Assembly (NCBI GenBank): GCA_023213395.1
Contig: CM041465.1
Coordinates: 213,163,741 to 213,227,740, forward strand
Direction: 5' to 3'
Origin: Cycas panzhihuaensis
Lineage: Eukaryota; Cycadophyta
Length of the DNA stretch: 64,000 bases
Part shown: piece after piece, positions 45,099 through 56,463 of the stretch
Layout: each line of letters begins with the position of its first letter
Numbering within the stretch: the first letter of the stretch is position 1
Notes under the pieces: model-generated
Database searches by the model: none
What the model was told of the DNA's origin: nothing
The model's input: the letters and a program-made list of their open reading frames with translations, nothing else
Translations under genes and position numbers: made by a program

Positions 45099-45420
45099 GT
45101 TGGCTATGATGACATAGGGTTTAGTGCAACCAACTTAGCCAACCTAATCAGCATTTGAGTGGATATTATAATGATGTTTCTATATATCAATTGGTAGTAA
45201 ATGTTGGGTCATGCTTAACTCTTGTCTATAAACTCAAGGGATATGAAGACCCTGGTGTTTATCAATACCACCATTATATCAAATATTTGGTTTTCCCTTT
45301 GTTGCAATTTCCACTCCCTCTCACTCCTATAAATCCTTCATTTCGCATCAAATCTATCCATAGAAATGTGTTGGAGCATTGACCTATTACAAGAGAATTT
45401 GTTTGAAGTACTAAGGTTTA
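45099..45420 (+). repeat. Probable 5' LTR of copia B
   Basis: It starts TGTTGGCTATGATGACA and shares with the LTRs of copia A a block near 45225-45275: TATGAAGACCCTGGTGTTTA followed by TCAATACCA. The left end is inferred from TGTTGG. The right end is uncertain because no PBS is recognised after it. Confidence 0.5.
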
Positions 45421-47280
45421 GAGAAGCCCTTGAGAGGATCCACACTCAATAAATGAAGGATTTGCGAAACGATTGATCACCATTTAAGTTGCTTAGTACA
45501 TGTGCATTCTCCTTTGATTTTTCATATCATTAATACCCATTACTATAGTTTATTATTATAGTTTTCATTTAATATTTTATGCACATGAGTCCATTATCTT
45601 GTATGCACTAGGATCTACTTTGAAAATCTACTTTAAGAGGCACCGTTTATCCTATGGAGTTTTAGAAAGCTACAAGCCTATATTTTTAGCATTTGGAGAT
45701 TGCCATAGCCTTTTTTGTGCTCTTACAATTGATTTGAGACTGTGTCTCTCTATTATTACCTTATTTGTCTATCTCCTCTTGCAAAAAATAAATTTACTTG
45801 TAGAAAGCCTTTGATTACCATGTTTATCATTAAAATCCTAAAGTATTAAAGCCTACATTATATATACTCTATAATTTGGCATCTTCATATTGTATTTGTG
45901 TCCTCCTCTAGCTATGTCTCCTTCTATATTATTGACTTCATCCTTGCAAATAAAAATTATATTCATGGCTACTTTTTATTAAATATTATGAAGTTCTTTA
46001 ACTTTATATAGTGTGTCCCTCCTTGATATATAGCCATTTTACACAGCACAAGTCTGCACTGTTTGAACAGGGTATGTGTAGCTTTGTACCACCGTATCTA
46101 TGTACTTATGGCTGCCACTTTTATAAATCAATATATTTCTTAATATTTTTATGAAGTTCTAAAGGTTAGAACTTAATTGTTTCTATTTGCATTACTTTTA
46201 AAGTTTGTATTATTTATAAGGCTTTTTTCTTAAGTACAATTGTATATAAGCTTTTAAAGTTGTGTCTCAACTAATTGTGTCCTTTTTTTATTTCATCAAT
46301 AGATATCTACAGTTCCTCTTCCAACTACTCAGTATTTTTCTCTATCATTTAGTTATTATTTAGTTTGTATAATAAATTTAGAAGCCAAATCTATTAAATC
46401 CATCATACCTATTGCACCCAACCTTAAACCAAACCTCCATAATAATTTTTTAATCTAATTGTAGTATGATCCCCCTTACATTCATTAAATCATTATCATA
46501 CTAAGTCATTTTTGCCAATTTTGTCCTTCTTTTGGCTAAATCAGTTACCATGGGTCCCATATTAGAGTTGTTAGTGAACTCATGGAGCTAGGTGCTAGAT
46601 CTCAGTCCTAATAGGTCATATGCAGCATTTAATATAACTAAGTTAATTTTTATAAAGGAAGCTAAAAGAATTTTTTAGGATAGTTACTAAAAAATAGGGC
46701 TTACCTCTACTTTGGGCTCTAAAACTTTCACTGGCGAGGTCAAAATTTATATTTGTCTGCACCAAATCAAAGTACACTCATACTTGATCAAAACAAATGC
46801 TCACACAACCACCTTTGGTTTTAAATTGATAGACTTTTTAATAAGTAAAATTGAGGTAATGTACTTTTGAGTCTTTTTAGTTAAAAAGATAACTTTTTGC
46901 AAACCTTTCAATACATATCTTTGTAATATGATATCGGAAATAAGTCACATCTGAAGAGTTGGACTCCATTTTCTATTGTTTAAAGGGTTGTGAAGTTAAA
47001 AAAAAAAAATTGAAAATCATTTTATGTACTAGTTTCATCCTTTAAAAAGGCACTAGTAAAGGGCTTCTTATGTGATAACCCTTATATAAACTAATGAAAA
47101 AGTATATTGTAACCTATAATCAATAAAAACTATTACTTGTTGAGGTGGTTAAAGTCCCAATTAAGATATTTATATGTATCTCAAAGGTGAAGTGGGATAT
47201 ATTGTGTGTTTGTTGAGTGTACTTATAAAGCCTTTACTTTATATTTTTGAGTTACATTTTAAGGCAATTCTCTCTTTATA
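45421..47280 (+). other. Leader of copia B
   Basis: No gene is seen. Near 47135-47200 GAGGTGGTTAAAGTCCCAATT matches the sequence before the gag of copia A. Open stretches at 45155-45382 and 45599-45814 have no recognised product. Confidence 0.45.
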
Positions 47281-47509
47281 ATGGCAATAAATATTGGAAA
47301 TGTTGTTGTATTTAAGTTTGATGGATCAAATTTTCTCAATTTGAGTAGGCAAACAAGGCCTATTTTTATTATAAAGGACATGTGGAAGCTTGTTCATATA
47401 GGATATAAAGAAATTAATGAAACCACTAGTGAAGATGAAAAGAAGAGCTATAAGAAGAATGCCAAAAAGGACAACAAAGTGCTTGCACTTATTTTTTGTA
47501 TATTAGAGG
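47281..47509 (+). pseudogene. Copia B gag, N-terminal part
   Basis: The ATG at 47281 begins MAINIGNVVVFKFDGSNFLN, then FIIKDMWKLV and KDNKVLALIFCILEV, matching the Gag start of A (NFLN, MWNLI, EPLAFIFYTLED). About 76 codons are open without a stop, making it the best preserved Gag N-terminus of this family here. It is cut at 47509 by the C insertion, whose TSD AGAGG is the last part. The frame resumes at 58740. Confidence 0.82.
47505..47509. repeat. Target-site duplication of copia C (left)
   Basis: AGAGG, matched by AGAGG at 58740-58744. Confidence 0.9.
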
Positions 47510-47957
47510 TGATGAAGAGAGGGAATATTTGATTAAATGTTAATAAAATAAGTAATTTACTTTAAATAATTTATAAGAAAAACAATAATCATACAAATGC
47601 TTATAGATATTAGATGGGTAGAAAAAACCCCCTAATGGGGATTAAAAAACCACCTCAAAATATAAATATATTAATAAATAAATAGATTATATATTATAGA
47701 TAAAGTAGGATCTCATCCTCTCTTTCTAAAATTGAGAATATGCACAGTTGACCATGTATGCAGCCTCATAATTATCTCCATACGGCATTGACTAAATTAT
47801 TACATTTTGTTCTTCATTCTCTTCTTTTTTCCTATAATCTAGGAGAATAAATAGGTGGAGAGGTTCGATGAAAAGATAAATACTCTTTTCAATGATTCTT
47901 ACAATAATAAAGTTACATAAAGTAATATTAAAATAGAACATTAGACATTATTTAACA
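47510..47957 (-). repeat. 3' LTR of copia C
   Basis: On the plus strand it begins TGATGAAGAGAGGG and ends TTTAACA. It aligns with 58291-58739 with roughly 7% difference in the first 145 bp by eye. Confidence 0.93.
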
Positions 47958-47966
47958 TCCCCCTTT
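47958..47966 (-). other. Polypurine tract of copia C
   Basis: AAAGGGGGA on the minus strand, directly next to the 3' LTR. Confidence 0.85.
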
Positions 47967-48770
47967 AATGTTATCTTTTTAACAAGATAAAGAAGTCTTC
48001 AATATATTGATCCCCCTTTGATGAAGACTTCTTTTATTTTCAATAGATCTTTGAGCTTTAAAAACTTTACTTTAGTCAATAGCTTTGTAAAAATATCTGT
48101 AATCTGCATATCTGTAGGACAATAAGACAAGTGAATAGTTTCATCATTTATAAGGTTACATATAAAATGTTGATGTAATTCGATATGTTTTATCCTTGAA
48201 TGAACAACTAGATTAGTAGCAATAGATATAGCTCCTTAATTATCAACAATAAGTTTAATGGGTGAGTTAGAAAATAAACCAAACCCATTTAAAAGAGATT
48301 TGATCTAGAGTGATTCTTTACTAGCTTCAACATGGGCTCGATATTTAGCTTCAATTGTGGATAAAGCTAAAGCTTGCATCTTTTTACTAAGCTAAGTAAT
48401 TGGTGAGGAGTCTAAAAAGAAAACATAACCAGCAGTAGATTTATGATTATTAGAGTCTCCTACCTAATCTAAATCTATGTAACCTATTAATTTTAGGTTA
48501 TCTTTACAAGATTTATAGGTTAGGCCATAGTATATTGTACCTTCTAGGTATCTTAAAATTTATTTAACTACTTTCCAATGAGATTCATGAGGGTTTTGTA
48601 TATATCTAAAGCATAAGGCAATGGCATAGGAGATATTAAGACAAGTATGAGTTAGATAAATGAGGCTACCTATGAGTTATCGATATGTTGTTAGATCACA
48701 AAGTGGTGTAGAATAATCAGTAGATAGTTTAACACCTAATTGTAAAGGATTTGGAGCTGATTTAGTATTT
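47967..48770 (-). pseudogene. Copia C RNase H
   Basis: The minus strand shows, in frames broken by stops, the copia RNase H strands: a GYxDSDxAG-like region near 48470, the STAEAEY-like ATIEAKY near 48345, a NxSAIxL region near 48235, and the end motif IxDIFTKLLTK near 48100. After that pol closes with FKLKDLL near 48055. The domain would degrade the RNA strand of hybrids. It is read from a mix of frames, so borders are approximate. Confidence 0.75.
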
Positions 48771-49800
48771 TCCATATTAAATCATTTGATTAGATCTAAA
48801 ATATATTTAGGTTTAGATATCATTATTTAAAAATTAATTTGACAAATTTGTAATCCTAGAAAATAGTGTAAAAGACCTAAATTAGATATTTCAAATTTAT
48901 TCATCAAGATTGATTTTAATTGATGAATACTAGAGAGTAAGGATCCAGTGATTACATCTAAAGTAAAGATTAGGATCACTAATACATTTAGTGTATCTAT
49001 CTTATATAAGATAATCATCTATTTTTGTATACTGAGCTTGAGTAGATAGTTTTAAGCCATAGATAGATTTTCATAATTTACAAGTGAGGTTATGGTTATA
49101 AACAAATCTAGGAGGTCAATTTATACAAATTTCTTCTTTAAGATCACCATTTAAGAAGGCACACTTTACATCTATCTGATGGATTTTCCAACTAAATTTA
49201 GTTGCTATAGCTATAATAGTCTTAATAGTATTCATTTTACCTTGAAGCAAAGGTTTCATTATAATCAATACCATCAATTTGTGAGAAACCTTTTGCAATT
49301 AAACAATCTTTATGTTTCTCAATTGCTCCTTCAGAGTTAAACTTAATTTGATAAACCCATTTACAATTGACTACATTCTTTCTAGGAGGTAGAGTAATTA
49401 AATGCCAAGTTAAGTTCTTTTTAATAGCATCTATTTTAACTTACATGGCTTGTTGCCATATAGAATTATTACTTGCTTGCTTAAAAATTTTAGGATCATC
49501 ACTGGCCATGATTTTGGCCATTAAAGTAAAATTAGCTTGAAGTTTTTATGAAAGAGTTCTTCTAGTATTCAAAGGATTATTAACATTAGAACTAGAATCA
49601 AAAAGAGTTTTCTAAGCCTAAATAGGTTGTTTGCTATTATTAGTTTATTATTTTGGTGAAGTGGGTTAAGTAGGTATAGTAGAAGTATTCAATTCTTTTA
49701 AAGTCTAGTTTTGAACTTGAGTAGATAAGGATTTAATTGATTTAAGATTAGCTTGAATGTCATTGGGATCAATTAAGTAAGTACTGGTTAATAAATTTTC
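48771..49800 (-). pseudogene. Copia C reverse transcriptase
   Basis: Open pieces carry the RT core. 49116-49298 reads FSWKIHQIDVKCAFLNGDLKEEICIN, with the first catalytic Asp in IDVKCAFLNG. 48827-49018 reads LTSLHQLKSxL-type sequence, then FEISNLGLLHYFLGLQI, the standard end of copia RT. The catalytic YVDD box lies between, near 49010-49020, and reads YKID-type sequence in the open frame, so it is damaged. Upstream (49320-49480) the entry strands are present with stops. Confidence 0.8.
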
Positions 49801-51000
49801 AACTGGAAGTTCCATATAAAAAGTTTTTTATGAAGAGCCTTCTTCATCAAATATAGCATCACAAAGTATTAAAATCTTATGCATGGTTGGATCTAAAAGT
49901 TTGTAAGCTTTACTTTCTTCGCTATAACCAATAAAGATGTATTTGAAACTTTTAGGATCAAGTTTCTGGCATTTTTCTTTGGGAATATGTCCCCAATAAA
50001 TGCTTCCAAAGATTCTTAAGTATTTAACAGAAGGTTTATATTTAGACCATTTTTATTCAAGTGTAATATTTTATAAGGATTTACATGGTAAACAATTTAA
50101 TAAATAGTTGGAGCAAGTAATAGCTTCTACCCACAACATTAAGTCAAGACCTTTTGCATGTAATATGCATCTAGTCATTTCAACAAATGTATGGTTTTTG
50201 AATTCAATAATACTATTTTATTAAGGAGTATATACTACTGAATGCTAAAATTATATTCCATGTTTTTTATAGTAATTAGTAAAATTATAGCTTAAGTATT
50301 CCTTAGTATTATCTATTCTAAAGATTTTGATTTTAGAATTTGTTTGATTTTTTACTAAGGTTTTGTATTCAACAAAGATGTCAAATACTTAATTTCTCAT
50401 TTTTAACATGTATACCTAGTATTTTCTTGAAAAGTCGTCAACAAATGTGACAAAATATCTGCTTCCAGAGTATGAAGGAACTTGAAATGGATTGCAAATA
50501 TCAGAATGAATAAGTTCAAGTGGAGATTTTACTCAAAAGGTAGTGTGATTTGGGAAAGGATCCATGTATTATTTGCCTATTACATAAGCTTCACAAACAC
50601 CATAGATAGTTTTTAGCATAGGTAAGTCATGAACCATATCATTCTTATTTAGGTACTGGAGTTTTTTGTAATTCGTATGACCGAATCTAACATGCCAAAG
50701 GTTACTAACAGGGTCAGATTTCACTATAAAAGTACTAAAAGTTTTGGATTTAGAATGCTAGAGGATTGTTAAGCTGTAAAGACCTGTTTTGTGATTAGTT
50801 TAATTAGTTTAATTAGTGTAATTAGTTTAAACTTGTTTAATGGTTGTTTGATAATAAACTTATATTTCTATAATTCTATGATAAGATCTTTCTGGTAGAT
50901 TTGATATACTGAAAGAAGATTAGGTAATAAGTTAGGAACGTAGAATACATTGCTAATTAATCCATCTTTTAATGTAACATTACCCGATCCTTTAACTTTG
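49801..51000 (-). pseudogene. Copia C integrase
   Basis: On the minus strand the pre-integrase His region (a LWHxRLGH-like stretch near 50690) and the core DxxGP-like region near 50510, together with a [12 protein letters not shown]-like strand near 50430, are visible in broken frames. The C-terminal KCxFIGYSEESKAYKLLDP-like part is read near 49890-49960. The assignment follows from these and from its position between protease and RT. No part is open for more than about 60 codons. Confidence 0.7.
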
Positions 51001-51002
51001 AG

Positions 51003-51320
51003 CTAGGTTCCACTCCCAAAAGAAATCTTTTCTTCAGAGTTTGAATCAAGTTGATATGGATTGAGATAGTCTTGGTGTCCCGTCATGTGATGGGAAGCAC
51101 CTGAATCGAGAATCCACAAGGGTGGTTGACTGGTTGATACTAAAAAAGTTGTTGTAGAAGTAGTTAGAGTGATGAGAATTGTTGGATCGAGATTGGATAC
51201 CCTTATAAGCTTTCCAGGCTTCAAAGGTAATTCTATTCCTATAGACATCAATTGTATATCCCTTTTTATGATAGTAGGCACACTTGATATTCTGATTAGG
51301 ATTAGTATTCAAAGTATTCC
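51003..51320 (-). pseudogene. Copia C protease and zinc knuckle
   Basis: The open frame (51003-51281) reads PPLWILDSGASHHMTGHQDY, an intact copia protease active site with Asp-Ser-Gly, then KISFGSG. In the overlapping frame (51046-51312) just before, IKCAYYHKKGYTIDVYR is the Gag zinc knuckle with some Cys replaced by Tyr. A one-base shift lies between the two. The protease would process Gag-Pol. This is the best preserved protease motif among the copia elements in the window. Confidence 0.88.
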
Positions 51321-52128
51321 TTTTTAGAAATATTTATTTAGACGTATTCTGAGATTTAGGAAATCCAAAATACTTAGTGTTATAATAAGGATTATTTTGA
51401 GTAGATAAATCTTTATGAGGTTTTTAGAGTTTGGGATGATGATGATGATGACTATTTTGATAATTATTTTAATGTTTAGACTTAGTGAATAATTGTGACT
51501 TGGAAAAGAGAGCATGTGAAGGATCTTTTAATTTTCTAGTCTAAATCAGCATGTTTTGATGTTCGATAAGATGATTCATTAATTGATTAGAAGTAATTGG
51601 TGGATGTCCTGCCTGTTGCCTAGCAGTTTTGAAGAGATTAAATTATTTTAGCAGTTTGTTAATTGCAAGATGGATAAGTGTATCATTGTCTTTTGCATGT
51701 GTCACAATAACTTCTTTTTCACCTATTTTTTAAGAAGATTTGATATAATTTACTAGGTCTTTGTTAATAACTTAAAGTTTAGATAAAAAATCTTCAACTT
51801 TAAAAAAAAAATCATAATTTAAATCATACATTTGATGTTCTAATGTAGCTAATTATTATGTATCAACCCTATCATACTTTTCCTTAAGAGTTTTTCAGAC
51901 AGTGGCTAGATCATCTATTTTAAAGAACTGTCTGCTAATGTCTGGGGAGAGGGAGGATAGGATGGTGCCTAGAGCTCCATCACAGTTCATCAGATAGACT
52001 ATATAAGCTTCTGATGTTTTGTCTTTAGGTTTTAGAAACTTACCTATGACATATCACCATATCTTTTGCTATTTAAGCTAATGGGATATTCTATTTTTCT
52101 GGTTGACATAATTAGAGTTGGTTAACAT
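51321..52128 (-). pseudogene. Copia C gag, main part
   Basis: Broken minus-strand frame: NYVNQKNRISH, then GKFLKPKDKTSEAYIVYLMNCDGALGTILSSLS, then LATVXKTLKEKYDRVDT and LATLEHQMYDLNY, which is the Gag helical domain of copia elements (UBN2 type). Toward the end it has HQNMLIXTRKLKDPSHALFSKSQ and Asn/His-rich sequence. It continues from the 47-bp piece at 56417-56463. About ten stops are present, mostly TAG. Confidence 0.75.
52124..52128. repeat. Target-site duplication of element D (left)
   Basis: AACAT, matched by AACAC at 56417-56421, one transition apart. Removing D and one copy joins the gag of C in frame. Confidence 0.75.
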
Positions 52129-52320
52129 TATTGGAATATTAATGCATATTTGTTTTATCCCATATGCAAGTGGGTCCCACTCTCACCATTATGACTTGTA
52201 TTATAAATACACAATATTATGTATCATATTGTATCATGTTGTAATAATGCTTTCTAGTTTGATCCTATGGAGGTTTCTTTTCTGTTTGTGAAGATTGTTT
52301 GTACAGGTTGATTTCCAACC
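52129..52320 (+). repeat. 5' LTR of element D
   Basis: It begins TATTGGAATATTAATGC (TGTTAGAATATT in the 3' copy) and ends GATTTCCAACC, followed directly by the PBS. It shares AAGTGGGTCCCACTCTCACC with the 3' LTR. Confidence 0.88.
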
Positions 52321-52333
52321 TGGTAATAAAGCC
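52321..52333 (+). other. PBS-like site of element D
   Basis: TGGTAATAAAGCC differs in three positions from TGGTATCAGAGCC, but it sits exactly at the LTR end, where a PBS is expected. Confidence 0.55.
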
Positions 52334-54902
52334 AAGGTGAAGCGAAATTGAGCGAGGAGGTGTTAGTTGATGAAAACCTAATTCTGGTGTGTGAGGAGAT
52401 GCCTGTGTTTTATTCGATAATGCTGATCCCTCTTGCAACTGTTGTTAAGCCTGTAGAAGCCCTGTGATTATGTGGAGGTGATTTTTAACATCCATTGAGA
52501 TATTTGAGGTCACCTGTGTGTGAAGAAATATCATGCACCCATTACAGATGGTTGCCAGCCCTATGTTGCTAGTGAGAGAATACAAAAACCCTAACAAGTC
52601 ACTGTAGATCATAAAATCATTATTATGAATAATTTAAAGGTATGCTCATTATTTTAAACTCCTATTTTCGCATTTATATATTTAGCCGCCTACTTTTGTA
52701 TATTCATTACAATCCACCCTAATTAGTTATATGCCTGCATTATGAATAGCTTGCTTGTCTTTAAGTCATCACTTGCCTGAATATACTGTAGTTACTCAAT
52801 TACGTGAATCCACCATTAAAATATATACCCGTCTAATTTTGAATCTATTTGGTAAAATAGTTTGTATTATTAACACCCATGAGATTTTATCACTGGTCTA
52901 TAATTACTTAATGTTAATGTCTTTGTATATATTTATAAATGCATGAATATTATTTCTCACCCATTACCTCATTTGATTCGTAAATGGTAGTTTCATTTGG
53001 CTGCATAAATATTTACAAGTCATGCCTTTACCCCTGATGATTACATAGTCACCTAGCCGTGAATAATGTTAACGTTGCGTGATGTTTCTTAAGTTCGTCG
53101 GCTGCATATTGAATCATTATTTTGATGAAGTCTTCACTGGCCATTAATATTCCAATCACCTGAATGAACTTGTTACAGCCACTGATTTAAATATATATCA
53201 ATGATATTATTAATCAAAGTTTGCCCTGCATGTTTTACCACTATCATTGTATTAGTTGCAGTCTGAATATTAACAGTGAGTTGATATTGCATAAGTCACT
53301 AGTCCAGGTAGCTATATCTACATCGCAGCCATATCATTAATATTCAATATATTTTGATATATTATAATTTCATCCATTGTTGTTTTATATATTGCATCTA
53401 CGTTGGCTGGTAATTGATGTCGCCCATGGATTATTTGAGTGTTGTTGTCTGAGTATATTATTTCACCTAGGCTGTGTGTGAACTTTAGTTACCTCGCATG
53501 ATGATTATTACCTTACATGTTAATAGATTCACCGTCTGCATAGATGTTTTTTAATTTACTCATTTCATATATATTTGTTGTCTATTGTTTTATATTATTC
53601 TCTGTAATAATTATATTGATGCTCATTCCTTTGCACAATGAGATAACACAACTCATCATTTCATATTTCTGCTAACATGAGAGATTAAATCAATTGTATG
53701 TATATTAATGTTTCATTCATTGCAACTATTCACTGTGATAAAATATATCATAGTATGATATATTCCATCTTTATAACTTTGCCCATATATGCATTCCACC
53801 ATTCATATTCGTAGTTGTGGCTTTTTTTATAAAATCACTATTGCGTGACATTTGATTTAATCAAATGTATTTTGGAGTTCACTCATGCCAAGTTTATACA
53901 TCAATATTTAATCATTGCCCTTTTTCACTTTGCACCCTTTAAAGATCGTTTTTGATATATATTAACATCACTTTTTATAAAGTGATATTATTATCATTGA
54001 AGTTTAATCCCATTTGATAATATATTAACATTGTCATTAAAGGCCCTTTGGTATGAGGTTGTCATTTAAATGATAAAATATGTTATCTCAAGTAGGTGAG
54101 TGCATATAACCTCTTTGATGTGCCATATGTGTGTCATTTTGACATACGTAAAGCAATGTTTTATTATTAAAGGGACAATTTTGGGCTCTCTGTTAAGTGG
54201 TATGTTGGTGAATTTGAGGTGATTGTTAGCTCTCTTATGTACGTTGCGCATAAGAGAATAAGTTAGGTAATGTTTATAGTATAGGGTGATATGAGGGAGT
54301 ACTTGGTTGACATAAGGTATGCTTGAGAGGCGATGTTTGAGAACTATTGAGATGATGACATGGCAAGTTGATTAGGCAAGTTTGTTGGCATGGAAGGACA
54401 TGTTTAGTTGGGTGATTTTGACATCAGATTACCTCTTTACATGTGTGTTACATAAGATGGGTTAATAGGCATATTTTGGGCAAATTTGAGGGCAAGAAAG
54501 ATGGTGATGAGGTGCTTATTACATGTGAGTTATATGGCAAATTAATTGGAGGAGTTGAGGGCATGACATGGGCAAGATAGGGAAAGAGAAGGGTAATAAG
54601 AGGGCATGTTTATGGGTAACTATTATCAAGGTACTGATGATCACAAATTGATAAGAGGTTAAGCTATTTGATGAAACTATTTGAAATATAAGAAAACAAG
54701 TAAATTGTATTAAGTCATGTAGATCATTACATACGAGTATGGTTTATTCATTGGTAATGTTGTGGCAGGAGTTGTGTTTTAGACAATTAGATGAAGTGTG
54801 ATGTGTCTTGGCAATTTAATGGTGACGTGAATTAATGATGTGATGATGAAGTCATTGAAGTAAGGAATATGAGACATGAGAAAGTTTGATGAGATTAATT
54901 AA
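52334..54902 (+). other. Non-coding internal region of element D
   Basis: No gene is recognised. The first half (about 52640-53900) is pyrimidine-rich on the plus strand with scattered CG dinucleotides and recurring words such as GAATAT, CATTAAT and CACC. The second half (about 54200-54890) is purine-rich with GAGG and GATGA words. The switch in strand composition suggests separate origins of the two halves. Confidence 0.5.
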
Positions 54903-55253
54903 TTGGTGAGTTGGTTAATTAAAAAAGGGATGTGGTGTTTGGAGATGGCATTTACAATCATGGAGGATAATGATGTGGTTATATATGCTCTTAAAATAAA
55001 TGAATACTACTTAAAAGATTTGTTTCTTCTAATACCTAAGTGTAATAAAGAAGACTACTTTTGGATAATTAAAATGAGATACCTTTTCATAGCTAGAGGT
55101 TTGTGGAAGATTGTTACTAATGGATATGATATCCCTAAGGATAAAGAAGAAAAGGAAATGCTTGAGAAGAAATATAGAAAAGCATTCATTATGATTCATG
55201 CTACATCAACAAAGTTGATCTTCCTTCCAAATACCATTTTGTTATTCCTATGA
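54903..55253 (+). CDS. Element D Gag, N-terminal part
   Basis: A 116-codon open frame matches the start of copia Gag: IPKCNKEDYFWIIKMRYLF (residues 45-62), ARGLWKIVTNGYDIP (64-78), then KEEKEMLEKKYRKAFIMIHA. In related proteins the following sequence is xLSxTIxPRI and then the next ORF's HASTAKEVWDFL, so this frame and the next belong together. The TGA that ends it overlaps the next ATG as ATGA. The protein would form or join particles. A frameshift near 55220 is the likely cause of the split. The start before residue 40 is uncertain. Confidence 0.78.
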   Translation: MVSWLIKKGMWCLEMAFTIMEDNDVVIYALKINEYYLKDLFLLIPKCNKEDYFWIIKMRYLFIARGLWKIVTNGYDIPKDKEEKEMLEKKYRKAFIMIHATSTKLIFLPNTILLFL

Positions 55254-55714
55254 TTCTACATGCAAGTACTGCTAAAGAAGTTTGGGATTTTCTAAGGGAA
55301 GCACTTAAACAAACTCCTGAAGAGACACAACGAATGATTAAAAAGGCAATTAAGGTTAGTTATGGTTATGGTATAGGTACAATGAATAAAAAAAATATCA
55401 ACAACACTGATGAAACAACATGTCAAGATGAAGAATATATGAGTACTAATGAAATTTCTACTGAATGTAAAGAAACGATGGTTGAATGCATTAATGAGAC
55501 TACAACTACTGATGAAGACATTGAAAGTGATGAGTTGATAAAGGCTTATATAGATGACACCATGATTCTAAGAGAAATTGAATATGAATCTAATGGTCCT
55601 ATAAAGGATGAGTCTTATATTGATGATATTCCTACTTCAAGTATTGATTCAAGTTTGAATGATGTTCCTTCTTTGAGCATTGATTTAAATTCAAAGAGTA
55701 TGCAAGTTGATTAA
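55250..55714 (+). CDS. Element D Gag-like, C-terminal acidic part
   Basis: A 154-codon open frame begins ILHASTAKEVWDFLREAL, the UBN2-type Gag helix that follows the first frame. From residue 50 on it is highly acidic and low in complexity (ETTTTDEDIESDELIKAYIDDT, then DDIPTSSIDSSLNDVPSLS). There is no zinc knuckle and no protease, so the protein ends where a normal Gag would carry its RNA-binding knuckle. After the stop at 55714 the same style of sequence continues with further stops to about 56090, which suggests a longer original protein. Confidence 0.75.
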   Translation: MILHASTAKEVWDFLREALKQTPEETQRMIKKAIKVSYGYGIGTMNKKNINNTDETTCQDEEYMSTNEISTECKETMVECINETTTTDEDIESDELIKAYIDDTMILREIEYESNGPIKDESYIDDIPTSSIDSSLNDVPSLSIDLNSKSMQVD

Positions 55715-56098
55715 GACTCCACTCCTAAGGTTGAAGAAATCACTATTATACATGGTGATCAAGAACTTATATAGGACAATGATGACAAGAAAATTGTGTT
55801 TGAAGATGGTTACTTACAGGATCTTCATTACAATAAGACTAGACCAGCTACAATGAAGAATCAAGATTTGCACTTGCTAGAGTTACTACATCAACATCAT
55901 CACTATAGGATTGAAGATGGAAATCAAGTTGAGAATCTTATAAAGGCATCAGTACAGAATTCAAGATCAAGATGAAGACATCATTCTACATCAAAGACAT
56001 CACTACAATATTGAAGACAAGGATCAAATTGAAGATATCATTCTTAAGACATTTCCAAGGATAAAGTGTTGCAAACACAAATGACCTAAATGTGCATT

Positions 56099-56107
56099 AA
56101 GGGGGAG
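56099..56107 (+). other. Polypurine tract of element D
   Basis: AAGGGGGAG directly before the 3' LTR (TGTTAGAAT). Confidence 0.88.
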
Positions 56108-56416
56108 TGTTAGAATATTAATGCACATTTATTTTGTCCCACATGCAAGTGGGTCCCACTCTCACCATCATGACTTGTATTATAAATATACAATATTGTG
56201 TATCATATTGTATCATGTTATAATAATATTTTGTTAATACAATATAGGCATCTTAAGGGTACTATTTTGTTATAAACCTCTTGTTATTAGTTGAAAAGGA
56301 ACATAACCCTTTAAATGTATCTTTTCAACTAATAACAAGAGGTTTATAATACGTTTGATCATGTGGAGGTTTCTTTTCTGTTTACGAATATTGTTTGTAC
56401 AGGTTGATTTCCAACA
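56108..56416 (+). repeat. 3' LTR of element D, with an insertion
   Basis: It aligns with 52129-52320 at both ends but is 117 bp longer. The extra part (about 56232-56350) is a foldback sequence. Confidence 0.88.
56232..56350. mobile_element. Foldback insertion (MITE-like) in the D LTR
   Basis: A perfect 28-bp inverted repeat (56271-56298 and 56321-56348) with a 22-nt loop lies in a segment absent from the 5' LTR. It resembles a small foldback/MITE insertion. A clear target duplication was not found. Confidence 0.65.
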
Positions 56417-56463
56417 AACACTGGAATTAGTACATAAGAGGTTGTTCCTAGTATGAGAGCCAT
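56417..56463 (-). pseudogene. Copia C gag start
   Basis: On the minus strand the ATG at 56463 starts MALILGTTSYVLIPV, then joins across element D to LTNSNYVNQKNRISH at 52123. The two parts are in frame once D and one copy of its AACAT duplication are removed. Confidence 0.72.

Larger units (their letters stand above)
52129..56416 (+). mobile_element. Gag-only, non-autonomous LTR element D
   Basis: A 4.3-kb plus-strand LTR element with LTRs at 52129-52320 and 56108-56416, a PBS-like site, a clean polypurine tract and an AACAT/AACAC duplication. It encodes only a Gag-like protein (54903-55714) near its 3' side. No protease, integrase or RT motif is seen, so it would depend on another copia element for copying. 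About 2.5 kb before the gag contains no recognised gene. It fits the class of short gag-only LTR elements known as TR-GAG. Confidence 0.82.
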
